Origin: Candidatus Enterocloster excrementipullorum
Lineage (GTDB): Bacteria > Bacillota > Clostridia > Lachnospirales > Lachnospiraceae
Direction of reading: 5' to 3'
Length of the DNA: 47,410 nt
Assembly (NCBI GenBank): GCA_019119575.1
Contig: DWWT01000022.1
Coordinates: 1 to 47,410 of the forward strand
Position 1 is the first letter of the stretch; every line of letters starts with the position of its first letter. Position numbers and translations under genes: made by a program. The notes beneath the pieces are model-generated. The model saw nothing but the letters and a program-made list of their open reading frames with translations. It had not been told where the DNA came from and did not search any database. Shown piece after piece: positions 15,829 to 24,102 of the stretch.

Positions 15829-16349
15829 TGGGGAAATGGGCGGGAGCTGTCTGCATCCTCTGCGCCTCCTGGGGAATGGGAGTTTGGCTTGCCGCCCAGT
15901 GGAAAGGCCGCCTCAAGGCTTTGGAGGAACTGCGGCGGATGGTGTATTTCCTCAAAGGAGAAATCACCTATGGGCATGAAGTCCTGGAGGAAGCGCTGCG
16001 GCGGGTGGGAAGAAGGGCAGGGAGTCCCCTGGGGCGTATCTTTGAGAGCGCGGCGGAGGGGATTGCCGGGAGACAGGGCGAGAGCTTTGCGGGAATCTGG
16101 GATGGGGTTCTTCTGAGGGAAAAAAAGAAGGTTCCCGTACTCAAGGAAGAGGACTGGGAACAGCTTCGCGGTCTGGGAGAGCATCTGGGCTATCTGGACG
16201 TGGACATGCAGGAGCGGACTCTCCTTCTGTATCTGGAGCAATTGGACCTGTCAATTGAATTCTTGAGGGCTCATGGGAGAGAGCGGTGCCGCCTGTACAC
16301 CACTTTAGGTGCGGCGGGAGGGATGTTCCTCGTTCTCATCCTTCTATGA
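15825..16349 (+). CDS. spoIIIAB: Stage III sporulation protein AB
   Basis: A 174-residue protein with an N-terminal membrane anchor and a helical cytoplasmic body resembling type II secretion GspF-like proteins. Visible features are the stretches LEELRRMVYFLKGEITYGHEVLEEALRR (split here only for description) and a C-terminal hydrophobic segment LGAAGGMFLVLILL. Translation starts at ATG 15825, overlapping the spoIIIAA stop as ATGA, behind AAAGGAG; the next codon is also ATG. It is required for the mother cell to forespore channel and for SigG activity. Confidence 0.93.
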   Translation: MMGKWAGAVCILCASWGMGVWLAAQWKGRLKALEELRRMVYFLKGEITYGHEVLEEALRRVGRRAGSPLGRIFESAAEGIAGRQGESFAGIWDGVLLREKKKVPVLKEEDWEQLRGLGEHLGYLDVDMQERTLLLYLEQLDLSIEFLRAHGRERCRLYTTLGAAGGMFLVLILL

Positions 16350-16368
16350 AGCCGGGGAGGATGAATCG

Positions 16369-16563
16369 ATGGATGTAAATCTGATATTTCGCATAGCGGC
16401 AGTGGGAATTCTGGTCTCTGTGATCTGCCAGGTGTTAAAGCACAGCGGCCGGGATGAGCAGGCATTTCTCACAAGTCTGGCAGGCCTTGTACTGGTGCTT
16501 TTCTGGATGCTGCCTTACATATATGACCTTTTTGAAACGATGAAAAACCTGTTTGCCCTGTAG
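16369..16563 (+). CDS. spoIIIAC: Stage III sporulation protein AC
   Basis: A 64-residue membrane protein with two hydrophobic helices (around residues 5-20 and 33-50). The family signature is seen in GILVSVICQVLKHSGRDEQA. The length is exactly typical of SpoIIIAC. The ATG at 16369 follows GGGGAGG. It is part of the SpoIIIA channel base with SpoIIIAD. Confidence 0.93.
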   Translation: MDVNLIFRIAAVGILVSVICQVLKHSGRDEQAFLTSLAGLVLVLFWMLPYIYDLFETMKNLFAL

Positions 16564-16587
16564 TCTGCCGAAGGGAGAGGAGACGCC

Positions 16588-16974
16588 ATGTCAATTGTGA
16601 CCATTGCGGCTGCGGGAATCGTAGCGGTGCTGATGGCCGTGCAGCTGAAAAGCGCAAAGGGCGAATATGGAATCTATGTGGTTCTGGCCGCGGGCCTTTT
16701 TATTTTTTTCTACGGCGCAATGAAGCTTGCGGGGATTTTGGAGGCTCTGGAGAAGATTGAATCCTATATACGGATTGGCCGTCCATATCTGGAGGCTCTT
16801 TTGAAAATGATTGGAATCACCTATGTGACGGAGTTCGCTGCGGGAATGTGCCGGGATGCGGGATACGGATCTCTGGGAAACCAGATTGAGATATTTGGAA
16901 AACTGTCGATTTTGGCCCTCAGCATGCCGATCCTGCTGGCTTTGTTTGGAACTCTGGAGCAGTTTCTGCGGTGA
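16588..16974 (+). CDS. spoIIIAD: Stage III sporulation protein AD
   Basis: A 128-residue membrane protein with three to four hydrophobic segments. The family pattern is seen in IVTIAAAGIVAVLMAVQLK, LKMIGITYVTEFAAGMCRDAG and LGNQIEIFGKLSILALSMPI. The ATG follows AAGGGAGAGGAGAC. It sits 24 bp behind spoIIIAC in the same operon and contributes to the channel's membrane platform. Confidence 0.95.
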   Translation: MSIVTIAAAGIVAVLMAVQLKSAKGEYGIYVVLAAGLFIFFYGAMKLAGILEALEKIESYIRIGRPYLEALLKMIGITYVTEFAAGMCRDAGYGSLGNQIEIFGKLSILALSMPILLALFGTLEQFLR

Positions 16975-17031
16975 ATTTTTTGCACCTGCAGTATATTCCT
17001 CAATGGTTTTATGGCAACAGGAGGCAGCCGG

Positions 17032-18321
17032 ATGAGAGACGGGAAGAGAAGAAAAAACAGAATGCAGGGACGGATTCGGACGGCAGCCCTGTCTGTGCTG
17101 CTGGCCGTCGGTTTTCTTTTTCTGGGCTGTGTGCCCGCTTCCTGGGCAGGGCAGGCAGCGGCGGTAGGAGTTTCCGGAAAATCCGGGAATGGGGGTGAGC
17201 CGCCGGGAGAGAGTACGCCGCCGGATGAGAACCTGCCGGCGGATCTCGACAGTCTGCCGGGGCTCCTGGGCATAGAGGAGGAGCTTGGCGCGTTGGATCA
17301 GTTTCTGGGGGACGCAGGGGGAGCCGGACCGAGCGGTTCCTTCTGGGACATTGTAAAGAAAGCGGCTTCGGGAGACGCGGACGGGCTTCTTCTCCTGGTC
17401 GGGCAGAGGATTGAGGAGCTGTTTTTGGGGGAAATGCTGGCAGGGGGGAAGCTTTTGGCCCAGGCAGCGTCCATCGGCATATTGGGGGCAGTGTTCACCC
17501 ATATCTCCTCCGCATTTAAAGGCCGCCAGGTATCGGACGCGGGATTTTTCGCCTGCTATCTTCTTCTCTTTGCCTGCCTGGCGGCAAGCTTTCTTGCCAG
17601 TCTGGATACGGCGGCCCGGTCCCTGGATCAGATTTTGGAATTTATGCGTCTTCTGATGCCGGCGTATTTTCTGGCCGTGGCATTTGCCGGAGGAAGCATG
17701 ACGGCCCTGGCCATGTACGAGGTGTGCCTGGGAGCCGTGGCGCTGGTGCAGTGGCTCTGCGGGGACATCCTCCTGTCCTTGGTGAAAATTTATGTGCTTC
17801 TTATTCTGGGCAGTCACGCGGTGAAGGAGCCATTTCTCACAAAGCTTACCGGGCTTTTAGAGCAGGTTGTGGACTGGAGCCTGAAAACGCTGGTGGGCCT
17901 GGTTGCAGGGTTTCATCTGATCCAGGCGCTGGTGCTGCCTTATGCGGACGGCGCTGCCCAGGCAGGGGCCAGGCGCCTTTTGGAGCTGGTTCCCGGGCTG
18001 GGAGCGGGAGCAGGGGCTGTGGCGCAGATGGTGCTTGGCTCCGGCGTGCTCATCAAAAACAGCATAGGAACCGCGGGGGCCATCATTTTAGGACTTTTGA
18101 CTCTTGCACCGGCGGTGAAGCTGGGAATTCTCATGCTCTTATATCAATGCGTGGCCGCTGTTATGGAACCGGTCTGCGATAAGCGCATGGTTTCCTGTGT
18201 GTCCGGAATGGCCAGGGGCCATAAAATGCTCTTGAAAATCCAGCTCTATTCTCTGTTCCTTTTTTTGCTGGCAATTGCCATTACCTGCGGCTTCACAAAT
18301 GTGAGCTATTTTGCCGCTTGA
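17032..18321 (+). CDS. spoIIIAE: Stage III sporulation protein AE
   Basis: A 429-residue polytopic membrane protein with an N-terminal signal-anchor (RIRTAALSVLLAVGFLFLG), a Gly/Pro/Asp-rich extracytoplasmic linker (about residues 45-110) and six or more C-terminal membrane segments. Family motifs include LRLLMP-type FMRLLMPAYFLAVAFAG and VVDWSLKTLVGLVAGFH. The ATG at 17032 is used because AGGAGG lies 8 bases before it; an ATG at 17011 precedes that site. It is the largest membrane component of the spoIIIA complex. Confidence 0.94.
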   Translation: MRDGKRRKNRMQGRIRTAALSVLLAVGFLFLGCVPASWAGQAAAVGVSGKSGNGGEPPGESTPPDENLPADLDSLPGLLGIEEELGALDQFLGDAGGAGPSGSFWDIVKKAASGDADGLLLLVGQRIEELFLGEMLAGGKLLAQAASIGILGAVFTHISSAFKGRQVSDAGFFACYLLLFACLAASFLASLDTAARSLDQILEFMRLLMPAYFLAVAFAGGSMTALAMYEVCLGAVALVQWLCGDILLSLVKIYVLLILGSHAVKEPFLTKLTGLLEQVVDWSLKTLVGLVAGFHLIQALVLPYADGAAQAGARRLLELVPGLGAGAGAVAQMVLGSGVLIKNSIGTAGAIILGLLTLAPAVKLGILMLLYQCVAAVMEPVCDKRMVSCVSGMARGHKMLLKIQLYSLFLFLLAIAITCGFTNVSYFAA

Positions 18322-18339
18322 AAGCGGAAGGAGGACGCG

Positions 18340-18981
18340 GTGGAGATTCTTTACGGCTGGGTAAAAAATATTATTTATTTCATGATTTTTTTGTCTGTAG
18401 CGGGCAGCCTGCTGGCCGACTCCAAGTATGAACAGTATATCCGGTTCTTCGCAGGGGCTCTTCTGATTCTTTTGACAGTGAGCCCCCTTCTGGATGCGGC
18501 GGGGCTGGACATGCGGCTGGAACGGCTGTTTGCGCGCTTTTCTTCGGAGATGGAAGCAGAGGACTTAAAGAAAGAAATGTGGGCGATGGACGGCCAGAGA
18601 AGAAACGCGGTTTTAGAACAGTACAGGGCGGCTGCAGAGGCGGATATTGAATCCATGGCCCTGGAAGAGGGGCTGGCCTGTTATGGGGCAGAGGTAACCT
18701 TTCGGACAGAAGAGGAAAATTGGGGAGAGATCGGCGGAGTGAAGCTCTATCTGTCGGATGCCAAGGAGGCGGCGGCAGTGGATGAAGCCATATGGATAGA
18801 AGCGGTGCGTGTGGGGGAGGAGTCCGCCGAACGTGCGGGAGCCTCCCGAACCGCGGCTGCGGACGGCGCGGCGGATGGGGGGCGGGCGGCTGCGCGGGAG
18901 ATCAGCAGTTTGAAAGGAAAGGTGGCACTGTATTATGGATTGGAGGAATCGGATATCGAAATTGTGGGGCCGGATGACTAA
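18340..18981 (+). CDS. spoIIIAF: Stage III sporulation protein AF
   Basis: A 213-residue protein that starts at GTG 18340 behind GGAAGGAGG. Two N-terminal membrane helices (about residues 5-50, with YEQYIRFFAGALLILLTVSPLL split around the loop) precede a soluble extracytoplasmic domain that folds like the ring-building SpoIIIAG/AH domains. The C-terminus, with KVALYYGLEESDIEIVG, is typical. An Ala-rich insert near residues 165-190 looks like a linker. It overlaps spoIIIAG. Confidence 0.92.
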   Translation: MEILYGWVKNIIYFMIFLSVAGSLLADSKYEQYIRFFAGALLILLTVSPLLDAAGLDMRLERLFARFSSEMEAEDLKKEMWAMDGQRRNAVLEQYRAAAEADIESMALEEGLACYGAEVTFRTEEENWGEIGGVKLYLSDAKEAAAVDEAIWIEAVRVGEESAERAGASRTAAADGAADGGRAAAREISSLKGKVALYYGLEESDIEIVGPDD

Positions 18982-19615
18982 GGAAAAGTGGATTGCCCTT
19001 CTTGCCATTGGTGCGATTCTCATGATTCTTGCGGTGCCGCTGCCCGGTGGAGAAAAAACAGGCGGAAAAGCAGACGAAAGCGGACAGAGGGTTTCCGGCG
19101 GTTTTTACCAGGGCGAGGGAAGCGATCATGACGCGGGAAGCGGGGAGACAGGGGGAGAAGTCGGAAGCGGAGCGCGGGAAGGAGCCGGAGCGGGGATCAC
19201 AGCGTCCGGGAATTCCTACGAAGCGGCCCTTGAAGAGCGAATTGAAGGGATTCTTCAGTCCGTGGACGGTGTTGGAACGGTGGATGTGATGGTAGTTCTC
19301 AAATCCTCCGGCGAGAAGGTTCTGCGGGTGGATCGGACCAGCTCCTCAGACACTACAAAGGAGACGGATTCTGCAGGGGGGACACGGGAAGCGTCTGTCA
19401 GCCAGTGGGAGGAGAATACGGTTCTTACGGGTCAGGGAACAGGATCCGGGGCATCCCCCATCGTGGAAAAGGAGCTGAGTCCGGAGATATCCGGAATTAT
19501 TATCAGTGCCCAGGGAGGGGGGAGCCCTTCGGTTCAGTCAGAAATTTCTGAGGCTATGGAAGCATTATTTGGGCTTCCTCCACATAAAATAAAAGTATTA
19601 AAGCGGGTGGAATAA
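18935..19615 (+). CDS. spoIIIAG: Stage III sporulation protein AG
   Basis: A 226-residue ring-forming protein of the SpoIIIA channel, with one N-terminal membrane helix (WIALLAIGAILMILAVPL) and a C-terminal ring-building domain. Characteristic parts are LEERIEGILQSVDGVGTVDVMVVLKSSGE-type sequence, VEKELSPEISGIIISAQGGG and a C-terminus ALFGLPPHKIKVLKR. I favour the ATG at 18935, preceded by AAAGGTGG, which gives a short cytoplasmic lead and a 47-bp overlap with spoIIIAF; the ATG at 18974 is the alternative. The Gly/Glu-rich linker near residues 40-80 is low complexity. Confidence 0.92.
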   Translation: MDWRNRISKLWGRMTKEKWIALLAIGAILMILAVPLPGGEKTGGKADESGQRVSGGFYQGEGSDHDAGSGETGGEVGSGAREGAGAGITASGNSYEAALEERIEGILQSVDGVGTVDVMVVLKSSGEKVLRVDRTSSSDTTKETDSAGGTREASVSQWEENTVLTGQGTGSGASPIVEKELSPEISGIIISAQGGGSPSVQSEISEAMEALFGLPPHKIKVLKRVE

Positions 19616-19631
19616 AAAAGGAGTGCAGGAC

Positions 19632-20504
19632 ATGAAAATCAGGAATATCAAGCAGGTGAAAGACCACATGAAAGACATGAACATGAAGCGTCTCTTCCGC
19701 CGCAACCAGATCATCATAACCACCCTGGCGGTTATGATTGCGGCAGCCGGCTATCTGAACTATGCCGGGAAAAGGGATTTGGCAGCAGGAAGCGGCGTGT
19801 ACGAGGCGGGCGTGATGGATATCTCCGACGAGGATATCCTGGCGGAGAATCAGGCGGCGGCTTTGGACGGTGAGGAGGGTCTGACGGAAATACCCAGCCT
19901 GGATCAGGATGTGACCGAGCTGGAGGCAGGGGTGGAGGAAGCGGTTCCGGAAACGCTTGACGGGGATATGGCCCAGGCAGAGACTGGGGAAACGCTGGCG
20001 GCAGAACAGCCGGATGGGGACACAGCCCTGGCGGCAAATGACCCGGCAGAGGGAGAGAGCCTTGCGGCTGCCTCAGAAGAGGGGGATACAGCGCAGACCG
20101 GCCTTGAAAATCCCGGGGAAGCGGTTCTCACCAGCGGTATGAGCGTGGCGGATTACATAGCAAACGTACAGCTTTCCAGAGAGCAGGTGCGGGCGCGCAA
20201 CAAGGAGACGCTCATGAACCTGATCAACAGCACCAGCATAGACGAAGCCTCCAAACAGCAGGCAATCCAGGATATGATTGAGATGACGGAGATATCCGAG
20301 AAGGAGAATGCGGCAGAGACGCTTCTGATTGCGAAGGGATTTGCGGATCCGGTTGTCAGCATCAGCAAGGATAAGGTGGACGTTGTCATCAATGCCTCCG
20401 CTATTACGGATCCCCAGCGTGCCCAGATAGAGGATATTGTGAAGAGAAAGGCGGAAGTGTCAGCCGATCAGATCATTATAACTCTTTTAAATATGGCAGA
20501 ATAA
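19632..20504 (+). CDS. spoIIIAH: Stage III sporulation protein AH
   Basis: A 290-residue protein anchored by one N-terminal helix (IIITTLAVMIAAAGYLNYAG) that engages forespore SpoIIQ across the intermembrane space. The central region (about residues 50-165) is long, acidic and Ala/Glu-rich, a variable linker. The conserved C-terminal ring domain starts near LSREQVRARNKETLMNLI and includes LLIAKGFADPVVSI and ADQIIITLLN. The ATG at 19632 follows AAAAGGAG with 8-base spacing. It is the last gene of the spoIIIA operon, closed by a terminator. Confidence 0.93.
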   Translation: MKIRNIKQVKDHMKDMNMKRLFRRNQIIITTLAVMIAAAGYLNYAGKRDLAAGSGVYEAGVMDISDEDILAENQAAALDGEEGLTEIPSLDQDVTELEAGVEEAVPETLDGDMAQAETGETLAAEQPDGDTALAANDPAEGESLAAASEEGDTAQTGLENPGEAVLTSGMSVADYIANVQLSREQVRARNKETLMNLINSTSIDEASKQQAIQDMIEMTEISEKENAAETLLIAKGFADPVVSISKDKVDVVINASAITDPQRAQIEDIVKRKAEVSADQIIITLLNMAE

Positions 20505-20516
20505 AAGAAACCGTGC

Positions 20517-20561
20517 GGCGCTGTCCGATCATTTGAACCGAATGGTTGGGGCGCCTTTTTT
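20517..20561 (+). terminator. Terminator of the spoIIIA operon
   Basis: GGCGC (20517-20521) pairs with GCGCC (20551-20555), with inner AACC/GGTT pairing, and is followed by a run of six T. It begins 12 bases after the spoIIIAH stop. Confidence 0.8.
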
Positions 20562-20599
20562 GTTTGCGTCATCCGGCCTGCAAACCGGGAAAATTGGCC

Positions 20600-20628
20600 T
20601 ATACAGACCCTGGAGGATTTGTTATAAT
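20600..20628 (+). promoter_or_regulatory. Promoter of the Asp23-family gene
   Basis: A perfect -10 TATAAT (20623-20628) stands 17 bp behind a -35-like TATACA (20600-20605), just downstream of the spoIIIA terminator. It separates sporulation from vegetative transcription. Confidence 0.55.
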
Positions 20629-20661
20629 AAACAATAACAGTTTTGACAGGAGGTAGAAGAG

Positions 20662-21030
20662 ATGGCGGATGAGGCACGCGGCGCGGGCGGGCGTCAGGAG
20701 AGGGATAAGATCGGAGAAGTCCAGATTGCGGATGAGGTGGTTGCTATTATCGCAGGCTTGGCTGCATCCGAGGTGGATGGCGTGGACAGCATGGGCAGCG
20801 GATTTTCCGGGAAGCTGAGCTCTAAAAATCCCGGAAGGGGAGTAAAAGTGACTGTCACGGAGGAGCACGTTTCGGTGGACCTGGCATTGAGCATCAAGTA
20901 TGGATACAGCATTCCGGCTGTGTGCAGCCAGGTGCAGGAGAAGGTGAGCGCGGCCATTGAAAACATGACGGGTCTGGTTGTTCTGGATGTAAATATCAGG
21001 GTCGCCGGGGTAAATATGAACGAGGGCTGA
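20662..21030 (+). CDS. Asp23/Gls24-family envelope stress protein
   Basis: A 122-residue protein of the Asp23 family (YqhY-like by its place before nusB). Motifs are VQIADEVVAIIAGLAASEVDGVDSM, VSVDLALSIKYGYSIPAVCSQVQEKVSAAIENM and VLDVNIRVAGV (split for description). Family members are abundant soluble proteins linked with membrane or fatty-acid homeostasis; the exact role here is unknown. The ATG follows ACAGGAGGTAGAAGAG. It lies 108 bp ahead of nusB, the conserved neighbour in Firmicutes. Confidence 0.92.
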   Translation: MADEARGAGGRQERDKIGEVQIADEVVAIIAGLAASEVDGVDSMGSGFSGKLSSKNPGRGVKVTVTEEHVSVDLALSIKYGYSIPAVCSQVQEKVSAAIENMTGLVVLDVNIRVAGVNMNEG

Positions 21031-21061
21031 CACTTTTTTTGTTGTTTTTATGGAGCGTGTT

Positions 21062-21070
21062 TGCTATAAT
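21062..21070 (+). promoter_or_regulatory. Extended -10 promoter before nusB
   Basis: TGCTATAAT (21062-21070) is an extended -10 element (TG-N-TATAAT). No clear -35 stands at the right distance, as often with this class. It gives a leader of about 62 bases before nusB with small GC-rich hairpins. Confidence 0.55.
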
Positions 21071-21138
21071 GTAACTGGCAATTGCTCAGAAAGAGCAGCC
21101 GCCCCGGAAGCGGGAACTTTGCGTACAAGGAGAAAAGA

Positions 21139-21678
21139 ATGACCAGAAGAGAGTTGCGGGAGCACTGCTTTAAGATGCTGTTCTCGGCAGATTTTTATCC
21201 CACCAGGGAGGAGGCGAAGGCCCAGCTTGGACAGTATCTTGAGTCACCTGAGGAGGATGGGGAGGATTCCCAGGGAGTGCTCCAAATCCTTCATAAAGTG
21301 GATGTGGATCCGGAAAGCGGAGCGTATCTTGAAGAGAGAACGGCGGCTATTATGGACCGGATACCGGATCTGGACAGCCAGATTGACCAGGTAGCGGCGG
21401 GCTGGAAGACCCGGCGCATGGGAAAGGTGGAGCTGACGATCCTGCGCCTGGCTTTGTATGAGATGAAATATGACAGCGCTGTCCCTGTAAAAGTAGCTGT
21501 CAATGAGGCCGTCGAGCTTGCCAAAAAGTTTGGAGGAAAGGATTCCCCTTCCTTTGTCAACGGCATATTGGCCAAGTTTATTCCGGAGGAGACGCCTTCG
21601 GAGAAGGAAGTGCAGGATCCTGCCGCGGACGCGCCGCCGCAGGAAGGAAAGGTGCGGGAGCAGGAAGGGCAGCCATAG
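21139..21678 (+). CDS. nusB: Transcription antitermination factor NusB
   Basis: A 179-residue all-helical RNA-binding protein that with NusE/S10 supports rRNA antitermination. The family pattern is TRRELREHCFKMLFSADF at the N-terminus, then AAGWKTRRMGKVELTILRLALYEM (split) and VPVKVAVNEAVELAKKFGGKDSPSFVNGILAK (split). The ATG at 21139 follows AAGGAGAAAAGA. The C-terminal tail of about 25 residues, acidic and Pro-rich, is longer than in Bacillus. It begins the nusB-xseA-xseB-ispA-dxs-tlyA-nadK-argR-recN cluster; the stop is one base before xseA. Confidence 0.95.
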   Translation: MTRRELREHCFKMLFSADFYPTREEAKAQLGQYLESPEEDGEDSQGVLQILHKVDVDPESGAYLEERTAAIMDRIPDLDSQIDQVAAGWKTRRMGKVELTILRLALYEMKYDSAVPVKVAVNEAVELAKKFGGKDSPSFVNGILAKFIPEETPSEKEVQDPAADAPPQEGKVREQEGQP

Positions 21679-21679
21679 G

Positions 21680-23017
21680 ATGGCCAGTGTTTATTCCGTA
21701 TCACAGGTGACAGCCTATATAAAGAACATGTTTACGCAGGACTTCGCTCTGAACCGCATTTCCATCAAGGGCGAAGTCTCTAATTGTAAATACCACACAT
21801 CCGGCCATATTTATTTTACTCTGAAAGACGGCGGCGCGCAGATTGCCGCCGTTATGTTCTCAAGCCAGCGAAAGGGACTGGATTTCGAGCTGGCTGAGGG
21901 ACAGCAGGTAGTGGCCACCGGTACGGTGGATGTATATGAGCGGGACGGCCGGTATCAGCTCTATGCGCGGCGGATTGAGCGGGACGGCACAGGGGATCTG
22001 TACGCCCGCTTTGAGAAGCTTAAGAGAGAGCTGGCGGAGATGGGAATGTTTGACTCCTGCTATAAGCAGCCCATTCCCCGGTACGCCCTCCGGGTCGGTG
22101 TGGTGACGGCTCCCACAGGGGCGGCCATCCGGGATATTATGAATATTTCCGCCAGGAGAAACCCTTACGTCCAGCTGGTGCTCTGCCCGGCCCTCGTCCA
22201 GGGGGAACAGGCTCCGGCAAGCATCGTCCGTGGGATCAGGAGACTGGATTCCATGGGACTGGACGTGCTTATCGTAGGAAGAGGCGGCGGGTCGATAGAA
22301 GATCTGTGGGCCTTCAACGAGGAGTGTGTGGCCAGAGCTATTTTCGATTGTCAGACACCGGTTATCTCCGCTGTGGGACACGAGACGGATGTGACGATTG
22401 CGGACTATGCGGCGGATCTGCGGGTTCCCACGCCCTCGGCCGCCGCGGAACTGGCGGTATTTGATTACCGTCAGTTTGAAGAGCAGATAGGACACGCCAG
22501 GCAAAGACTGAACCGTCTGATGGGCCAGGCCCTTGAGAGAAGGCGTTTTCGCCTGGAACAGGGGCGTATGAAGCTTCGCCTCTACAGCCCGCAGCGCCAG
22601 GTTGATGAGAGGCGCCAGCGCCTGGCAGATCTGGAGAGCCGTCTCGGAGAAATCGCCGGGGAGCGAACCGCAGCATGCAGGCAGCGCGTAAAGGACTGCC
22701 GGTCGTTTTTAGAGAGGCAGATGGAGCGTTCCCTTCGGGAGGGAAAGCATCGGCTGGCGCTGGACGCCGGCCGTCTGGACGCGCTTTCCCCTCTCAAAAA
22801 ATTGGGAGGGGGATACGGCTACGTGACAGACGAAGCGGACAGACGGATTGTGTCCGTTGCCCAGATAGATGTGGGGATCCGTATCCGGGTGCGTCTGCGG
22901 GACGGCTGCCTGAAGGCACGAGTGGAGGAAGCGAAAGGAGGGGACAGTTTTGCCCAGAAAGAAGACGGCAGAGGAGAAGGAGACCCTCACAGCACAGGAG
23001 GGGAGCCGCGGCATTGA
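21680..23017 (+). CDS. xseA: Exodeoxyribonuclease VII large subunit
   Basis: A 445-residue nuclease subunit that with XseB degrades single-stranded DNA in both directions. The N-terminal OB fold (YSVSQVTAYIKNMF, GEVSNCKYHTSGHIYFTLKD) is followed by the catalytic domain with RVGVVTAPTGAAIRDI, VGRGGGSIEDLWAFNEE and ISAVGHETDVTIADYAADLR, then a long coiled coil (about residues 290-390). The ATG at 21680 starts one base past the nusB stop; AGGAAGGG is 11 bases upstream. The 3' end overlaps xseB by 68 bp. Confidence 0.96.
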   Translation: MASVYSVSQVTAYIKNMFTQDFALNRISIKGEVSNCKYHTSGHIYFTLKDGGAQIAAVMFSSQRKGLDFELAEGQQVVATGTVDVYERDGRYQLYARRIERDGTGDLYARFEKLKRELAEMGMFDSCYKQPIPRYALRVGVVTAPTGAAIRDIMNISARRNPYVQLVLCPALVQGEQAPASIVRGIRRLDSMGLDVLIVGRGGGSIEDLWAFNEECVARAIFDCQTPVISAVGHETDVTIADYAADLRVPTPSAAAELAVFDYRQFEEQIGHARQRLNRLMGQALERRRFRLEQGRMKLRLYSPQRQVDERRQRLADLESRLGEIAGERTAACRQRVKDCRSFLERQMERSLREGKHRLALDAGRLDALSPLKKLGGGYGYVTDEADRRIVSVAQIDVGIRIRVRLRDGCLKARVEEAKGGDSFAQKEDGRGEGDPHSTGGEPRH

Positions 23018-23198
23018 AGAAAATTTTGCCAGGCTGGAGGAGATCATAAAAAAGCTGGAAGCTGGGGACAGTTCTCTCGAGGAGACATTTGCCGGTTATG
23101 AGGAAGGTATGAAGCTGGTGAAAGCCTTGAGCGGCCAGATTGATAAAGTAGAAAAACAGATTTTAATATTGAGCGAGGGTGATGACGATGAGCGATAG
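22950..23198 (+). CDS. xseB: Exodeoxyribonuclease VII small subunit
   Basis: An 82-residue helical hairpin protein that decorates the XseA coiled coil. The core is FARLEEIIKKLEAGDSSLEE followed by YEEGMKLVK. The start is TTG 22950 behind AAAGGAGGGG, inside the xseA frame, giving a 68-bp overlap that should couple the two subunits. A later start would remove the ribosome binding site match. It overlaps the beginning of ispA by 11 bp. Confidence 0.92.
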   Translation: MPRKKTAEEKETLTAQEGSRGIEENFARLEEIIKKLEAGDSSLEETFAGYEEGMKLVKALSGQIDKVEKQILILSEGDDDER

Positions 23199-24096
23199 GG
23201 AAACATTTAAAAAAGAACTGGATGAGAGAACCAAGGAAGTAAATGCCCTGATCGAGGGATATCTGCCGGAGGAGGCGGGAGCCCAGAAGACGATCTTCGA
23301 GGCCATGAACTACAGCATGCGGGCCGGCGGAAAGCGTCTGCGCCCTCTGTTTATGCAGGAAATGTGCCGGCTGTTTACAGGAGAGGTCCTGGATACGGTA
23401 AAGCCTTTTATGGCCGCGGTCGAGATGATTCACACATCCTCTCTGGTGCATGATGACCTTCCCTGCATGGATGATGATATGATGCGCAGAGGCAAGGCCA
23501 GCACCTGGGCGGAGTACGGGGAGGATATCGGCGTTCTCACAGGCGATGCCCTTATGATTTATGCGATGGAGACCGCGTCAAAGGCTTTTGCGGCGGCGCA
23601 GGATGGGGAGGAGCTGGCCCGGGTAGGCCAGGCTATGGAAATCCTGGCCCGCAAGACCGGACCTTTTGGCATGATCGGCGGCCAGACCGTAGATGTGGAA
23701 CTGGCGGGAGGACCGATTCCCAAGGATAAGCTTGATTTTATCTACCGCTTAAAGACAGGCGCACTGATCGAGGCCTCCATGCTGATCGGAGCGGTGCTCG
23801 GAGGGGCGGCGGACCAAGACTGCCGGATTGTGGAAAGCTTGGCATCCAAGCTCGGCATGGCGTTCCAGATTCAGGACGATATCCTGGATGTGGAGGGAAG
23901 CGAGGCATCCATGGGCAAGCCGGCGGGCAGCGATGAGAAAAACCAGAAGACCACGTATGTCACCCTGGAGGGGATGGACAAGGCGAAGAAGGAAGTGGAA
24001 CGCCTGTCGCGGGAGGCAGCTGAGGATCTGGACAAGCTGGGAAGCAATGAATTTTTGGAGGGTCTGATCCGATTTTTGGTTAACAGGGAGAAATAA
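23188..24096 (+). CDS. ispA: Polyprenyl (farnesyl/geranyl) diphosphate synthase
   Basis: A 302-residue prenyl chain elongation enzyme that condenses IPP with DMAPP or GPP. The first Asp-rich motif is DDLPCMDDD after SSLVHDD; the second is QIQDDILD. YSMRAGGKRLRPLF and GGQTVDV are also typical. The residues before the first Asp motif fit a short-chain product, probably FPP. The ATG at 23188 is preferred (AGGGTG 6 bases before); ATG 23182 and GTG 23179 are alternatives. It feeds isoprenoid synthesis together with dxs, which follows after 6 bp. Confidence 0.95.
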   Translation: MSDRETFKKELDERTKEVNALIEGYLPEEAGAQKTIFEAMNYSMRAGGKRLRPLFMQEMCRLFTGEVLDTVKPFMAAVEMIHTSSLVHDDLPCMDDDMMRRGKASTWAEYGEDIGVLTGDALMIYAMETASKAFAAAQDGEELARVGQAMEILARKTGPFGMIGGQTVDVELAGGPIPKDKLDFIYRLKTGALIEASMLIGAVLGGAADQDCRIVESLASKLGMAFQIQDDILDVEGSEASMGKPAGSDEKNQKTTYVTLEGMDKAKKEVERLSREAAEDLDKLGSNEFLEGLIRFLVNREK

Positions 24097-24102
24097 ATCA
24101 CT